From: Methanobrevibacter smithii ATCC 35061
Lineage (GTDB): Archaea > Methanobacteriota > Methanobacteria > Methanobacteriales > Methanobacteriaceae
DNA: 64,000 nt
Direction: 5' to 3'
NCBI RefSeq assembly: GCF_000016525.1
Contig: NC_009515.1
Coordinates: 1,638,501-1,702,500 of the forward strand
A program made the translations under genes and the position numbers. This document shows positions 36,939 to 46,417 of this stretch, in pieces. Every line of letters begins with the position of its first letter. Within the stretch, counting starts at the first letter, position 1. The notes below the pieces were generated by a model. It made no database searches. It saw only the letters and a program-made list of their open reading frames with translations, and was not told the DNA's origin.

Positions 36939-37841
36939 ATGTTAACATCAGTACAAAAAGAAATTTTACAAACATTAATTAATTTGTACCAGTCTGCTAA
37001 CGGCGGATCTATTAAAGGTGAAGACATTGCTGAAATTATGAGTAGAAATCCGGGAACAATTCGTAATCAGATGCAATCTCTTAGAAGTTTAGGTTTGGTT
37101 AAAGGAGTACCAGGGCCTCGTGGTGGTTATAAACCTACTGTAGAAGCTTATCACTCTTTAAACATTTCAGTCACTGATAAGGATTTTAATGTACCTATTT
37201 ATAAAGATGGGGAAAAATTAAAAGATATTTCAGTTGCAAAAATTGAATTTACAAGTATTCCACAGCCTGGCGAATGTGAGGCAGCTATTAAAGTTTTAGG
37301 AAACATTAAGGATTTAAGTTTGGGAGATACCATTAGAATAGGCCCTACACCAGTTAACAATTTGGGAGTAATGGGTAAAATTGTAGGTAGGGATGATATG
37401 GACAATATTTTGCTTGTAGACACTACTACAATTAGAAGTATTCCTAAAAATACTGTTGGCGATATAGCCAGCCGTGATGTAGTATCTTTAAAAGTCAGTT
37501 CTACTTTAAAGGAAGCTGCAGAAGTTTTTGCGTTTAATGATATTAAAGGAGCTCCTGTAATGGAGGATGGTAAAGCAGTAGGAGTATTTACTGTAACTGA
37601 CCTTGTTAGAGCAATAGCTAATAATAAAGAGGATTTGCTTGTTGGAGATTTAATGACTACGAATATTGTAATCGTTAATGAAGACATGAGAATAGCTAAT
37701 GCTATTGAAATAATGCTTAAAAAAGCAATAAGTAGGGTGCTTATTGCTGATAACGATAATAATTTACTTGGAATTGTTACAAGAACAGATTTAATTAATT
37801 CCATAACAAATTTAAGTCAATTCCCTATTATTACCCAATAA
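36939..37841 (+). CDS. HTH and CBS-domain transcriptional regulator (COG2524 type)
   Basis: 300 residues. Residues 1-70 form a winged helix-turn-helix (QKEILQTLINLYQSANGGSIKGEDIAEIM, then GTIRNQMQSLRSLGLVKGVPGPRGGYKPT). A middle beta-rich domain follows. Two CBS repeats lie at about 180-295 (VVSLKVSSTLKEAAEVFAFNDIKGAPVMEDG and IVNEDMRIANAIEIMLKKAISRVLI), which usually bind adenine nucleotides. AGGTG precedes the ATG. It is likely an adenylate-sensing regulator; its targets are unknown. Deoxyhypusine synthase follows 21 bases later. Confidence 0.8.
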   Translation: MLTSVQKEILQTLINLYQSANGGSIKGEDIAEIMSRNPGTIRNQMQSLRSLGLVKGVPGPRGGYKPTVEAYHSLNISVTDKDFNVPIYKDGEKLKDISVAKIEFTSIPQPGECEAAIKVLGNIKDLSLGDTIRIGPTPVNNLGVMGKIVGRDDMDNILLVDTTTIRSIPKNTVGDIASRDVVSLKVSSTLKEAAEVFAFNDIKGAPVMEDGKAVGVFTVTDLVRAIANNKEDLLVGDLMTTNIVIVNEDMRIANAIEIMLKKAISRVLIADNDNNLLGIVTRTDLINSITNLSQFPIITQ

Positions 37842-37862
37842 TTATTTTTTACAAGTGATTTA

Positions 37863-38777
37863 ATGAAAGTAAATCAGATAGACATTTCTAAAGATATGAA
37901 AGTAAGTGATTTGGTGGCTCAATTTGAAGCATCAGATGTTTTAGGTGCTGGCAGAGTTGCAAGGGCTACTAATATTCTGGCAAATATGATTAAAGATGAA
38001 GATACAAATGTATTTATGAGCCTTGGAGGTCCTTTAATTCCTGGGGGGATGAGAAATATTGTTTCTCAAATGATAAGGGAAGGTCATGTGGATTTAATCG
38101 TATCAAGCGGAGCTAATCTTACTCATGATTTACTTGAAGCATTTGGTGGAGCTCATTACAGGGATGAAGGAAAAGATGATGAGGAACTTAATGCTGAAGG
38201 AATTGGCAGAATAGCTGATATTAATGTGGGATCCAATGATTTTGAAGTTTTTGAAAAGGAAATAAATAGATTATTTGAAATAATATCTGCTAAAAAACCT
38301 GTAATATCTATTCAGGAATTAATTTATGAAATTGGAATGTTGATTGATGATGAAAATTCTTTTATAGCTACTGCAGCAAGAAATAATGTTCCAATTTTCG
38401 CTCCAGGTATTATTGATTGTATGATTGGTTTGCAGTTATGGATTTTTTCACAGGACCATGATTTTACAATAAGTGCAGCTGGAGATATGCCTTATTTGTC
38501 AGATATTGTATTTGGCAGCGAAAAGGTAGGTGGAATCTTACTTGGAGGAGGCCTTACAAAACATTATACTTTAGCTTCAAATATTTTAAACGGTGGTCTT
38601 GACTGTGCAGTTCAGATAACAATGGATAGGCCGGAAGCAGGTAGTTTAGGTGGAGCTCCATTAGAAGAAGCTAAATCATGGTCAAAAGCAAAATGCGGAT
38701 CTAATTTAGCTACTGTTGTTGGAGATGTTACAATTATCTTCCCGTTAATCTATGCTGCTGCATTAGATAAGATCTGA
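37863..38777 (+). CDS. dys: Deoxyhypusine synthase
   Basis: 304 residues. The NAD-binding segments (VFMSLGGPLIPGGMRNIVSQMI, SSGANLTHDLLEAFGGAHYRD) and the active-site stretch EAKSWSKAK near residue 275, holding the Lys that accepts the aminobutyl group, are those of the family. It transfers the butylamine of spermidine to initiation factor aIF5A. Length is normal. The start follows GTGATTTA. Confidence 0.9.
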   Translation: MKVNQIDISKDMKVSDLVAQFEASDVLGAGRVARATNILANMIKDEDTNVFMSLGGPLIPGGMRNIVSQMIREGHVDLIVSSGANLTHDLLEAFGGAHYRDEGKDDEELNAEGIGRIADINVGSNDFEVFEKEINRLFEIISAKKPVISIQELIYEIGMLIDDENSFIATAARNNVPIFAPGIIDCMIGLQLWIFSQDHDFTISAAGDMPYLSDIVFGSEKVGGILLGGGLTKHYTLASNILNGGLDCAVQITMDRPEAGSLGGAPLEEAKSWSKAKCGSNLATVVGDVTIIFPLIYAAALDKI

Positions 38778-38799
38778 TTTATTTTTATGGTGATTTTAA

Positions 38800-39345
38800 G
38801 TGAGTTATATTATTTTGGCTGTTTTATTTTTCTTAAGTGGATTTTTCATGAAATTGTCCGATGATGCCTGTGATGTAGGTGATGACAAGTCATTAGCTAT
38901 TGCACTGGGACTGTTATGTGCAATAACTTCAGCATTTGCAACAGTATCAAGTGCATCTGCAGCATACATATTTATCGGAATTTTAATTGGTAATTTGCTT
39001 GCCTTAAAAGTTGACGGAATTCATCATATTATAACTTTGGTATTGTTTGTATTGATTTCATTAGTTATGGGCATTCCGGAGTTAAGTGTGGTTATTTTAT
39101 TAATATGTATATTTTCAGCACTTTTAGATGAAATAGGACATGAATTAATAAGTAATTTAACTGAAAACAAATTTTTAAATTACTTTTTTGAATATAGGTG
39201 TGCAATGAAAGTAGCAATATTCTTACTGGCTGTTTGCGGTGTATTCAATATATTTTTCTTTGTATTGTTTATATTATTTGAGTTCGCATACCTAGTTGCA
39301 GGTTCAATATCTGAAAATGGTTTATTTAAAAAAAGTAGAATTTAA
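38800..39345 (+). CDS. Polytopic membrane protein of unknown function
   Basis: 181 residues with about five hydrophobic helices (YIILAVLFFLSGFFM, LAIALGLLCAITSAFATVS, YIFIGILIGNLLAL, IITLVLFVLISLVMGI, MKVAIFLLAVCGVFNIFFFVLF). A conserved-looking polar motif, KLSDDACDVGDDKS, lies between helices 1 and 2, and a LLDEIGHEL between helices 4 and 5. The start GTG follows GGTGATTTTAA. It resembles archaeal membrane proteins without assigned function. It lies directly after deoxyhypusine synthase. Confidence 0.7.
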   Translation: MSYIILAVLFFLSGFFMKLSDDACDVGDDKSLAIALGLLCAITSAFATVSSASAAYIFIGILIGNLLALKVDGIHHIITLVLFVLISLVMGIPELSVVILLICIFSALLDEIGHELISNLTENKFLNYFFEYRCAMKVAIFLLAVCGVFNIFFFVLFILFEFAYLVAGSISENGLFKKSRI

Positions 39346-39365
39346 AAAGGATTTTTTAATCCTTT
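39346..39365. terminator. Bidirectional hairpin between convergent genes
   Basis: Arms AAAGGATT (39346-39353) and AATCCTTT (39358-39365) pair perfectly around TTTT. The hairpin directly follows the membrane protein stop and overlaps the last codons of pyrF on the other strand. Confidence 0.55.
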
Positions 39366-39997
39366 ATTATTTTTTCACAGGCCAGTGCAGGATTATCTGA
39401 TTCATAAATGCTTCTTCCAACAATAATGGCACTTGCAAATTCAAGAGTTTTTTTAGCATCTCCACCCTGTTTTCCGACACCTGGAGAAATAATGCAGGCA
39501 TCATCACCTACAATGTTTCTTATTTCACTTAATCTGTCTAATCTTGTAGCCGGTGCAACATAATTGGTAATTCCCATATCAACTCCCATTTTAGCTATAG
39601 CTTCAGCATCTTTTTGTAAAAACATTTTAGCTCCCGGATGTGACATTTCAGTAAGTAAAAATATTTCTTTTTCGTGTTTATTTGCACTGTCTAGACAAGC
39701 CTGAACACTGTCGGAACCTACAAAACCGTGACAGATTATTGCATCTGCTCCTGCATCAAATGTTAAATCGCAGATTTTGGAATTGGTAGCGTCAATGTCT
39801 GCAACTTTATAATCGCAGATTATATTTGCACCAAATTCATCTTTTATAATTTTAATGATTTCTAATCCTTCAGCTAATGTCAATGGATATCCTATTTTTA
39901 TTGTATTGATATAGGGGCTTACTTCTTTACATATTTCAATTGCTTTGTCTTTATTGGTTACATCAAGTGCTAATATTAAGTTATTTTTAATATTCAT
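39356..39997 (-). CDS. pyrF: Orotidine 5'-phosphate decarboxylase
   Basis: 213 residues. Family features are ILALDVTNKDKA (substrate Asp), TIKIGYPL, IICDYKVADIDATN (the catalytic D-K-D group), LLTEMSHPG, IISPGVGKQGGDAKK and ASAIIVGRSIYESDNP for the phosphate grip. It makes UMP in the last step of pyrimidine synthesis. It is a single gene, convergent with the membrane protein gene. Confidence 0.92.
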   Translation of the reverse strand: MNIKNNLILALDVTNKDKAIEICKEVSPYINTIKIGYPLTLAEGLEIIKIIKDEFGANIICDYKVADIDATNSKICDLTFDAGADAIICHGFVGSDSVQACLDSANKHEKEIFLLTEMSHPGAKMFLQKDAEAIAKMGVDMGITNYVAPATRLDRLSEIRNIVGDDACIISPGVGKQGGDAKKTLEFASAIIVGRSIYESDNPALACEKIIKD

Positions 39998-40307
39998 TTG
40001 GAATCGCCTTTAGTAATTTGTAGTTGGTTTATATTTATTGTATTTTAACAGTTATATAAATTAGGAATTATTTTTTGGTGTACTTAATTTAGTAATACTT
40101 TTCATACTATCTTTGTCTAATTCGAATTTTATTTTTAATTTTATTATATTTTTTTTATTTTTTGCCTTGAATTTTTATAATTAGTTCATTATTCAAGTAA
40201 AATTTATATATGATAAACATAAAAATAATGTAATACCAATTTGATTTTTTGTTGGATTGGTTAAAGAGAATGAGTATGTTTTTGGCTTATTTTGGAGGAA
40301 TATAATT

Positions 40308-40973
40308 ATGCATATTATGGAAGGTTTTTTACCTGCAGAGTGGTGTGCTGTTTGGTTTATTATATCAATACCAATAGTGCTCTACGGTGTATATCAGATA
40401 AAGAAGATTACAGAAACCACACCGGAATCTAAAGCTTTGATTGCTGTAAGTGGTGCATTTATGTTTATTTTATCTTCATTGAAATTACCGTCTGTTACTG
40501 GAAGTTGTTCACATCCGACTGGTAACGGATTTGGCGCAGTATTATTTGGACCTGCAGTTACTGCAGTGTTAGCTTCAATTGTTTTAATTTTCCAAGCATT
40601 ATTACTTGCTCATGGTGGAATTACAACTTTAGGAGCAAATATATTTTCAATGGGTATTGTAGGTCCTGTTGTCGCATGGATTGTATATAAAGCTTTAATA
40701 AAAGCAGATGTTCCATCTATTGTTGGAGTTTTCTTTGCAGCATTTTTAGGAGATTTATTAACTTATGTTGCTACATCATTCCAGTTAGCTCTTGCTTTCC
40801 CACTTCCTACTTTTGGAGCAGCTTTATACAAATTTTTAATAATATTTGCTGTTACTCAAATTCCTTTGGCAATTGGTGAAGGTATTTTGACTGTGATTAT
40901 TTGGGATAGATTGAAAGCATATAAACCAAAATTGTTGAAAAAACTTGATGTATTAAGTGCTAAGGAAAACTAG
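40308..40973 (+). CDS. cbiM: Cobalt ECF-type transporter, CbiM
   Basis: 222 residues from ATG 40308, which follows GGAGGAATATAATT. The frame is open to 40257, but the metal-binding N-terminus must be free: [13 protein letters not shown] with His2 is the CbiM signature. Further family text includes [27 protein letters not shown] and [19 protein letters not shown]. It is the substrate-binding membrane component of cobalt uptake, needed for cobamide cofactors in methanogenesis. It is the first gene of cbiMNQO; a TATA-like TTTATATA lies near 40202-40209. Confidence 0.92.
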   Translation: MHIMEGFLPAEWCAVWFIISIPIVLYGVYQIKKITETTPESKALIAVSGAFMFILSSLKLPSVTGSCSHPTGNGFGAVLFGPAVTAVLASIVLIFQALLLAHGGITTLGANIFSMGIVGPVVAWIVYKALIKADVPSIVGVFFAAFLGDLLTYVATSFQLALAFPLPTFGAALYKFLIIFAVTQIPLAIGEGILTVIIWDRLKAYKPKLLKKLDVLSAKEN

Positions 40974-40982
40974 GTGGTTATT

Positions 40983-41273
40983 ATGAAAAAATCAACATCA
41001 ATCATTTTATTAGCAGTTGTAATTATTTTGTTTATTGCACCGTTAGTAATGTATAACGGCTATGGTGAAGACGAAGGATACTTTGGCGGAGCTGATGACC
41101 AAGCTGGAGAAGCTATTGAAGAAACAGGTTATGAACCATGGTTCTCATCTATATGGGAACCACCAAGCGGTGAAATTGAAAGTTTACTTTTCGCACTTCA
41201 AGCAGCTATCGGGGCATTGATAATCGGATATGCCTTTGGTTATTGGAGAGGCCAATCTAAAAAAGAGGATTAA
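40983..41273 (+). CDS. cbiN: Cobalt transport protein CbiN
   Basis: 96 residues from ATG 40983, preceded by GGTGGTT. Two membrane helices (SIILLAVVIILFIAPLVMY and LLFALQAAIGALIIGYAFGYW) flank a short acidic outside loop with FGGADDQAGEAIEE, as in CbiN. It assists CbiM in cobalt capture. It lies 9 bases after cbiM. Confidence 0.9.
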   Translation: MKKSTSIILLAVVIILFIAPLVMYNGYGEDEGYFGGADDQAGEAIEETGYEPWFSSIWEPPSGEIESLLFALQAAIGALIIGYAFGYWRGQSKKED

Positions 41274-41305
41274 TTTCCTCATTTTATTTTTTTTTAGTGA
41301 TTTTT

Positions 41306-42004
41306 ATGAAATTTGACATGGACTACATTGCTCATCATAACAGATTAACTTTAATGAATTCCTATTATAAGATAGCTATAGCTATGGGATTAATGATAAT
41401 TACATTAATTTTGAATAATTTATATTTTGATGTTATTATCTTTGCTTTAATGTTAATTTTAATAGTGGCAGTAGCTGGAATTTCATTTAAATCCTATTTA
41501 AAGTTTATTTCAATTCCTGCAGTTTTTACAATACTGACATGCGTATTTTTATTATTTTTCTTTGGAACTGGAAATATTGTTTGGGACAGTCATTTTTATG
41601 GAATTGCAATAAGGCAGGATGCAGTTGATTTGGCAATTTATACTTTTTTTAGAATTTTTGCATGTTTTTCATGTTTGGGATTTTTAGGTTTAACTACCCC
41701 AATAGCAGAGGTTTTACATTCTTTGGAAGTTATAAAAGTACCTAAAATAGTAATAGAAATTGCATTGCTTATGTATAATACAATATTCATATTTTTAAAT
41801 GAAATTGATATAATGAAAAAAGCACAGGAAACAAGATTAGGTTATAATGGATATAAAACTTCATTTAAATCTGTAGCAATGTTGGGGAGCAATATATTTT
41901 TAAGATCTATGGATAAAGCAGAATCACTGCAGCATTCTCTAGATTCTAGAGGATATGATGGTGAGATTCCAATGTACAAACCTCAAAATAGGAGTGATGA
42001 TTAG
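41306..42004 (+). CDS. cbiQ: Cobalt transport permease CbiQ (ECF T component)
   Basis: About 232 residues from ATG 41306, which follows GTGATTTTT. It has several membrane helices and the coupling segments of CbiQ: KKAQETRLGYNGY and FLRSMDKAESLQHSLDSRGYDG, the two Ala/Ser-Arg-Gly type motifs that touch the ATPase. Its stop TAG shares its G with the GTG of cbiO. Confidence 0.9.
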   Translation: MKFDMDYIAHHNRLTLMNSYYKIAIAMGLMIITLILNNLYFDVIIFALMLILIVAVAGISFKSYLKFISIPAVFTILTCVFLLFFFGTGNIVWDSHFYGIAIRQDAVDLAIYTFFRIFACFSCLGFLGLTTPIAEVLHSLEVIKVPKIVIEIALLMYNTIFIFLNEIDIMKKAQETRLGYNGYKTSFKSVAMLGSNIFLRSMDKAESLQHSLDSRGYDGEIPMYKPQNRSDD

Positions 42005-42840
42005 TGTTAGAAGCAAGAAATATTAGTTATTCTTATGATGATGATTCACAAGCTCTGAAAAATGTGAGCCTAAAAATAAACGATGGAGAAATGGCGGCAA
42101 TACTTGGTAAAAATGGGGCAGGAAAATCAACATTATTCTTGCATTTCAATGGAATTCACGAACCTGATGACGGTGAAATTTTAATTGATGGTGAAAAATT
42201 AAAGTATAACAAAAAAGCATTAATTAAATGCAGGCAGAAAGTAGGAATAGTTTTTCAAAATCCTGACAACCAGATATTTGCACCAAGTGTAGAGGAAGAT
42301 GTTGCATTCGGACCGTTAAATTTGAAATTGCCGATGGATGAAGTTCAAAACAGGGTAGAAGAAGCTTTAAAAAGAGTTGGAATGGAAGGATTTGAGAAAA
42401 AAGCACCACATCATTTAAGTGGCGGACAGAAAAAAAGAGTAGCTATTGCAGGAATATTGGCTATGAGGCCTGAAATAATGATTTTGGATGAACCTACAGC
42501 AGGTTTGGATCCTCAGGGTGCGATAAAAATCATGAATTTATTATCTGAACTTAACAGGGAAGGAATTACAATTGTAATTTCAACTCATGATGTTGACTTG
42601 GTTTCCAAATATGTAAATAAAATATTTGTCATGGCTGACGGTGAAATCATAGGTGAGGGAACACCTAAGGAAATATTTTCCAATGAAGATTTAATTGAAA
42701 AAGCTAATTTGAAGCTTCCAATAATATCTGAACTTTTTAAAGCATTGAATGATGAAAATCAGATAAATATTGAAAATAATGATTATCCTTTAACAATCAG
42801 TGAAGCCAAAGATAAAATTTTTGAACTGATGAAAAATTAA
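42004..42840 (+). CDS. cbiO: Cobalt ABC transporter ATPase CbiO
   Basis: 278 residues starting at GTG that overlaps the cbiQ stop. Walker A GKNGAGKST, Q loop VFQNPDNQIFAPSVEEDVAFGPLNL, signature LSGGQKKRVAIAGIL, Walker B IMILDEPTAGLDP and switch STHDVD are all present. The Q-loop text is typical of CbiO. It powers the cbiMNQ transporter. Confidence 0.93.
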   Translation: MLEARNISYSYDDDSQALKNVSLKINDGEMAAILGKNGAGKSTLFLHFNGIHEPDDGEILIDGEKLKYNKKALIKCRQKVGIVFQNPDNQIFAPSVEEDVAFGPLNLKLPMDEVQNRVEEALKRVGMEGFEKKAPHHLSGGQKKRVAIAGILAMRPEIMILDEPTAGLDPQGAIKIMNLLSELNREGITIVISTHDVDLVSKYVNKIFVMADGEIIGEGTPKEIFSNEDLIEKANLKLPIISELFKALNDENQINIENNDYPLTISEAKDKIFELMKN

Positions 42841-42888
42841 TAAAAAGTTATATATTAAAAATAACAGATTTTAGCTTAAGGTGAACTT

Positions 42889-43347
42889 ATGAGGATTGGA
42901 ATTTGTGATACAACTTTTGCTCGTTTTGATATGGGAGCTGCGGCTATTGATGAATTAAAGAATAATGCTACAGATTTAACTATTATTCGCCAAACAGTTC
43001 CTGGAGTTAAAGATTTGCCTGTTACAGCTAAAATTCTAATTGAAGAAGAAAATTGTGATATTGTAATGGCACTTGGAATGCCCGGGCCTATGGAAAAAGA
43101 TAAAGTGTGTGCCCATGAAGCATCTACAGGTCTTATTAATGCACAGTTGATGACTAATAAACATATTTTAGAAGTATTTGTCCATGAAGATGAAGAGGAC
43201 AATCCTGAAGATCTTAAGGTATTGGCTGAAAACAGAGCACGTGAACATGCAAAAAATCTTATTAAAATGATGTATCATCCAAAAGCTATGAGAAAAGAAG
43301 CTGGAACAGGGGTCCGTGAAGGAAAGCCTAATGTAGGTCCATTATAA
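42889..43347 (+). CDS. ribC: Archaeal riboflavin synthase
   Basis: 152 residues of the archaeal type, related to lumazine synthase rather than the bacterial enzyme. Hallmarks are RIGICDTTFARFDMGAAAI, TIIRQTVPGVKDLPVTAKIL, VMALGMPGPMEKDKVCAHEAS and HILEVFVHEDE. It joins two lumazine molecules to give riboflavin, precursor of FAD and of F420-related chemistry. The start is ATG after AGGTGAAC. Confidence 0.92.
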   Translation: MRIGICDTTFARFDMGAAAIDELKNNATDLTIIRQTVPGVKDLPVTAKILIEEENCDIVMALGMPGPMEKDKVCAHEASTGLINAQLMTNKHILEVFVHEDEEDNPEDLKVLAENRAREHAKNLIKMMYHPKAMRKEAGTGVREGKPNVGPL

Positions 43348-43360
43348 AAAGTGTATTTAG

Positions 43361-44083
43361 ATGACTGCTAAAAGTGAATTTAAAGTATCAATGGAAGATA
43401 GAAAACAAACTTATGTTATTATTCCAGCATATAATGAAGAAACAAGAGTTAGGCCAGTAATTGAAGCAATAGCTGATATGGGGTTTAAAATAATTCTTGT
43501 TAATGACGGATCCAGTGATTGTACTTTGGATGTTTTAAAGGATGTTCAAATGAAATATCCTGAAAATATTTTTATTTATTCTCATGTTATTAATCGTGGC
43601 GTTGGATTAGCTATGCAGACTGGTTTTGAAGCTGTTTTAAAATATAATCCAAAATATATTGTAAATATTGATGCGGATGGACAGCATTCTGTTGATGATT
43701 TGGAACGGGTTCTTGAACCCTTGATTGCTGGCAGGGCTGAAGCAGTTATTGGTGTACGTTCTTTAAGTGATATGCCTAAATCTAAAAATTTCGGAAATTC
43801 TGTAATGAATATATTAACACATATTTTCTATGGAGTTAATGTTTCTGATTCCCAAACCGGATTTAGGGCATTGACCAGAAGTGCATTGGATAAAATATCA
43901 ATCAATGCTCAGGGTTATTTAATTTCTTCAGAATTTATAAGGGAAATTAATGACAATAATATTCCTTTTGAAGAAGTGACAATTGAGACTATTTACACTC
44001 CTGAAACACAGGCAAAAGGAACTAACTACAAAGTTGGAATTAAAATATTGTTTACAATGATTAGACATAAATTATTCGATTAA
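43361..44083 (+). CDS. Family-2 glycosyltransferase (dolichol-phosphate mannosyltransferase-like)
   Basis: 240 residues: YVIIPAYNEETRVRPVIEAI, ILVNDGSSDCTLDVL, VGLAMQTGFEAV, IVNIDADGQHSVDD (metal-binding DAD) and DSQTGFRALTR fit the DPM1-like GT2 branch. The last 10-15 residues are not a membrane anchor. It lies 13 bases after ribC and 14 bases before a DUF2304-like membrane protein, a pair commonly found together. It probably loads a sugar on a polyprenyl phosphate. Confidence 0.85.
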   Translation: MTAKSEFKVSMEDRKQTYVIIPAYNEETRVRPVIEAIADMGFKIILVNDGSSDCTLDVLKDVQMKYPENIFIYSHVINRGVGLAMQTGFEAVLKYNPKYIVNIDADGQHSVDDLERVLEPLIAGRAEAVIGVRSLSDMPKSKNFGNSVMNILTHIFYGVNVSDSQTGFRALTRSALDKISINAQGYLISSEFIREINDNNIPFEEVTIETIYTPETQAKGTNYKVGIKILFTMIRHKLFD

Positions 44084-44097
44084 AAAAGGTGATTTTA

Positions 44098-44445
44098 ATG
44101 TTTTTTTATTCTTTCTTATTTCCTGTAATTGCAGTATTGGCTATTTTATGGTTTGCTGTACGTGTTAGAAAGGGAAAAAATACAATTAGCACATTAATAC
44201 TTTGGATTATATTGTGGATTTTCTTAGTGTTATTTGCACTGGTTCCAGATATCAGTATGGTCTTTGCTAATTTATTTGGAATAACAAGAGGGCTGGATTT
44301 TATTGTTATTGTGGTATTTGCTGTAATGGCTTATATTATAGTTAGATTATATTACAAGCTGGATAAATTAGAAAATGACATCAATAAAATGGTTAAAGAA
44401 ATAGCATTATCTAATGAAATTTCCTTATCTGATGATGAGGATTAG
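44098..44445 (+). CDS. DUF2304-like small membrane protein
   Basis: About 115 residues from ATG 44098, preceded by GGTGAT. Three membrane helices (FFYSFLFPVIAVLAILWFAV, TISTLILWIILWIFLVLFAL, LDFIVIVVFAVMAYIIVRLYY) are followed by a charged coiled-coil tail (KLDKLENDINKMVKEIAL). This is the pattern of DUF2304 proteins, which sit beside DPM-like glycosyltransferases and may anchor them at the membrane (inference from gene pairing). Confidence 0.8.
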   Translation: MFFYSFLFPVIAVLAILWFAVRVRKGKNTISTLILWIILWIFLVLFALVPDISMVFANLFGITRGLDFIVIVVFAVMAYIIVRLYYKLDKLENDINKMVKEIALSNEISLSDDED

Positions 44446-44564
44446 ACAACTTATTTTTTTATTTTAACTTTATTCAATTCTTTTTTTTTCTAAAAAACAT
44501 ATTTTTAAATTAAATTTTAAAATCCATCATATATATTAGTAATAACACCATATTAATAATTGCA

Positions 44565-45224
44565 ATGTTATATTTTAGAGGATGTACTGCAAGACAAAAA
44601 GAAACAGGTATTGCTGATGCTACAGAAAAGCTGTTGAAATTAGCTGATGTTGATTATCATGTATTGGATGATGAAAAATGTTGTGGTTCAGTCTTGCTTA
44701 GAACAGGTTTTGAAAAGGAAGCTAAAAAACAAATAGCTAAAAATACTGAAGTTTTTGGTGATGAAACAATACTGACTTCATGTGCGGGATGTTATAAAAC
44801 TCTGCTTCAGGATTATGAAGGTTTGGATGTTATTCATATTTCAGAACTGTTGGCTATTCTGATTGATGAGGGCAGGCTGAAATTTGATAAAAAAGATTTG
44901 AACGTTACTTATCATGATTCATGTCATCTGGGAAGGCACTGTAAAGTATTTGATGAACCAAGGAAAGTTATCAAATCAGCAGCTAATTTGATTGAAATGA
45001 AAAATATTAAAGAAGACAGCCTATGCTGTGGAGCTGGGGGTGGAGTAAAATCAGCTTATCCTCAAATTGCATCGGAACTTGCAGATGCCAAAATCAGCCA
45101 GGCAAAAGATACAAAATGTAAGGCACTTATTACTGCATGTCCTTTTTGTAAACTTAATTTAAAAGGTCATGATTTGGAAGTTTTGGATTTAACTGAATTT
45201 TTAATTAAATATGGGGGAGAATAA
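44565..45224 (+). CDS. CCG-domain Fe-S protein (LutA/HdrB-like)
   Basis: 219 residues with two cysteine-rich CCG modules: CTAR and DEKCCGSVL, CAGCYKT, then SCHLG, SLCCGAGGGVK and CPFCKLNL. This is the fold of the heterodisulfide reductase HdrB subunit and of LutA/GlpC. Its stop overlaps the ATG of the LutB-like gene by one base, so the two form one unit that oxidises a hydroxyacid or moves electrons. It is not the standard HdrB of methanogenesis, which has a different context. Confidence 0.8.
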   Translation: MLYFRGCTARQKETGIADATEKLLKLADVDYHVLDDEKCCGSVLLRTGFEKEAKKQIAKNTEVFGDETILTSCAGCYKTLLQDYEGLDVIHISELLAILIDEGRLKFDKKDLNVTYHDSCHLGRHCKVFDEPRKVIKSAANLIEMKNIKEDSLCCGAGGGVKSAYPQIASELADAKISQAKDTKCKALITACPFCKLNLKGHDLEVLDLTEFLIKYGGE

Positions 45225-46417
45225 TGAAAGAAAGTGAACTTGAAACAATGAGAAAGTCATTTAAAACAGTTAAGGATAGGTCTTCTAAGATTAAAAATTC
45301 GTCTTCCATTAAAAGATTGGAAAAAAGAGTCAGGGAAATTGAAAAGGAGTCAATTGCCAATAAGGAGGAACTGATGGACATAGCTGTTGAATCATTCAGG
45401 AGAAATGGCATTGATGTGGAATATGCTAAAACTAAAGATGATGCATTAAATATTATTTATGATCTGTTGGATGAAAGCGATTCTAAAGTAATAGCTAAAG
45501 CAAAATCCAATACTTTAGGTGAAATTGAACTTAAAAGTAATTTAGCAGCTAAAGGATATGATGTTGTTGAAACTGATTTGGGAGATAGGATTTTACAACT
45601 GAAAAAAGAAGATAATAAACCTGTTCATCCAACTGGTCCGGCATCCCATTTAAATGTAGATGAGATAGCCAGTATTGTCAATGAATCAATGAAAACCAAT
45701 GTCGGAAGGGTTCCACGTGAAATTATGGAAGTTGTCAGAGCAGATGTGTTAAAACGTCTTGAAAACTCAACTGTAGGTATAAGTGGAGCTAATGTTGTAG
45801 CGGCTGAAGAGGGGTCTATTGTTTTAGTTCATAATGAGGGTAATATTTCATTGGTTTCCCTAAAAGATTTGCATATTATTGTAGCTGGAATTGATAAATT
45901 TGTACCTGTTCTGGAAGATGCGATGTCTGTTGCAAAACTTGAAACAGTTTATGCAACTGGAAATTATGTAACTTCCTATATCAATGTAATTTCAGGACCT
46001 TCCAAAACAGCAGATATTGAGAAAAAACTTCTTAAAAATATGTATGGTGCAGAAAGGGTGGTTGTTATCTTACTGGACAATGGAAGAAGTGAAGCCAGGG
46101 AAGAATGTCTGTGGTGTATTGGCTGCGGAAACTGTATAGTCAACTGCCCTGTATATAATGCTGTTGGGAATGAATTCGGATTTAACAATTATTTGGGCGG
46201 TCGCGGAGTGGCTATGAGTAAATTCATTGAAAATGATGAAAAATGCTTTGAATCAGGATTATATAAATGTACTTTGTGTGGTTTATGCACTATCAATTGC
46301 CCGGTTTCTATTCCTACAAATGACATAATTGAAAAAATGAGAAAATCTTCACAGCTTCGTCCAAAAGCTCATGAAAAAATAAGTAAATCGGTTATAGAAA
46401 AAGATTCTCCTTACTAA
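45224..46417 (+). CDS. LutB-like LUD-domain protein with two 4Fe-4S motifs
   Basis: 397 residues. An N-terminal coiled coil (about 10-50) precedes a LUD (DUF162) domain: SKVIAKAKSNTLGEIELKSNL, then VGISGANVVAAEEGSIVLVHNEGN. The C-terminus carries CLWCIGCGNCIVNCP and CTLCGLCTINCP for two [4Fe-4S] clusters. It is the LutB-type partner of the preceding CCG protein. No LutC gene follows. In bacteria the trio oxidises L-lactate; the substrate here is unknown. The 3' end overlaps the convergent glycosyltransferase by 4 bases. Confidence 0.8.
   Translation: MKESELETMRKSFKTVKDRSSKIKNSSSIKRLEKRVREIEKESIANKEELMDIAVESFRRNGIDVEYAKTKDDALNIIYDLLDESDSKVIAKAKSNTLGEIELKSNLAAKGYDVVETDLGDRILQLKKEDNKPVHPTGPASHLNVDEIASIVNESMKTNVGRVPREIMEVVRADVLKRLENSTVGISGANVVAAEEGSIVLVHNEGNISLVSLKDLHIIVAGIDKFVPVLEDAMSVAKLETVYATGNYVTSYINVISGPSKTADIEKKLLKNMYGAERVVVILLDNGRSEAREECLWCIGCGNCIVNCPVYNAVGNEFGFNNYLGGRGVAMSKFIENDEKCFESGLYKCTLCGLCTINCPVSIPTNDIIEKMRKSSQLRPKAHEKISKSVIEKDSPY

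Noticed and set aside
37199-37804. 201-residue minus-strand frame
   Set aside because: It is antisense to the CBS/HTH regulator, which is a clear gene; composition is that of a shadow.
39998-40307. Cobalamin riboswitch before cbiM
   Set aside because: No conserved cobalamin-riboswitch core could be seen in the AT-rich leader; archaea rarely use it. A TATA box is the only signal.
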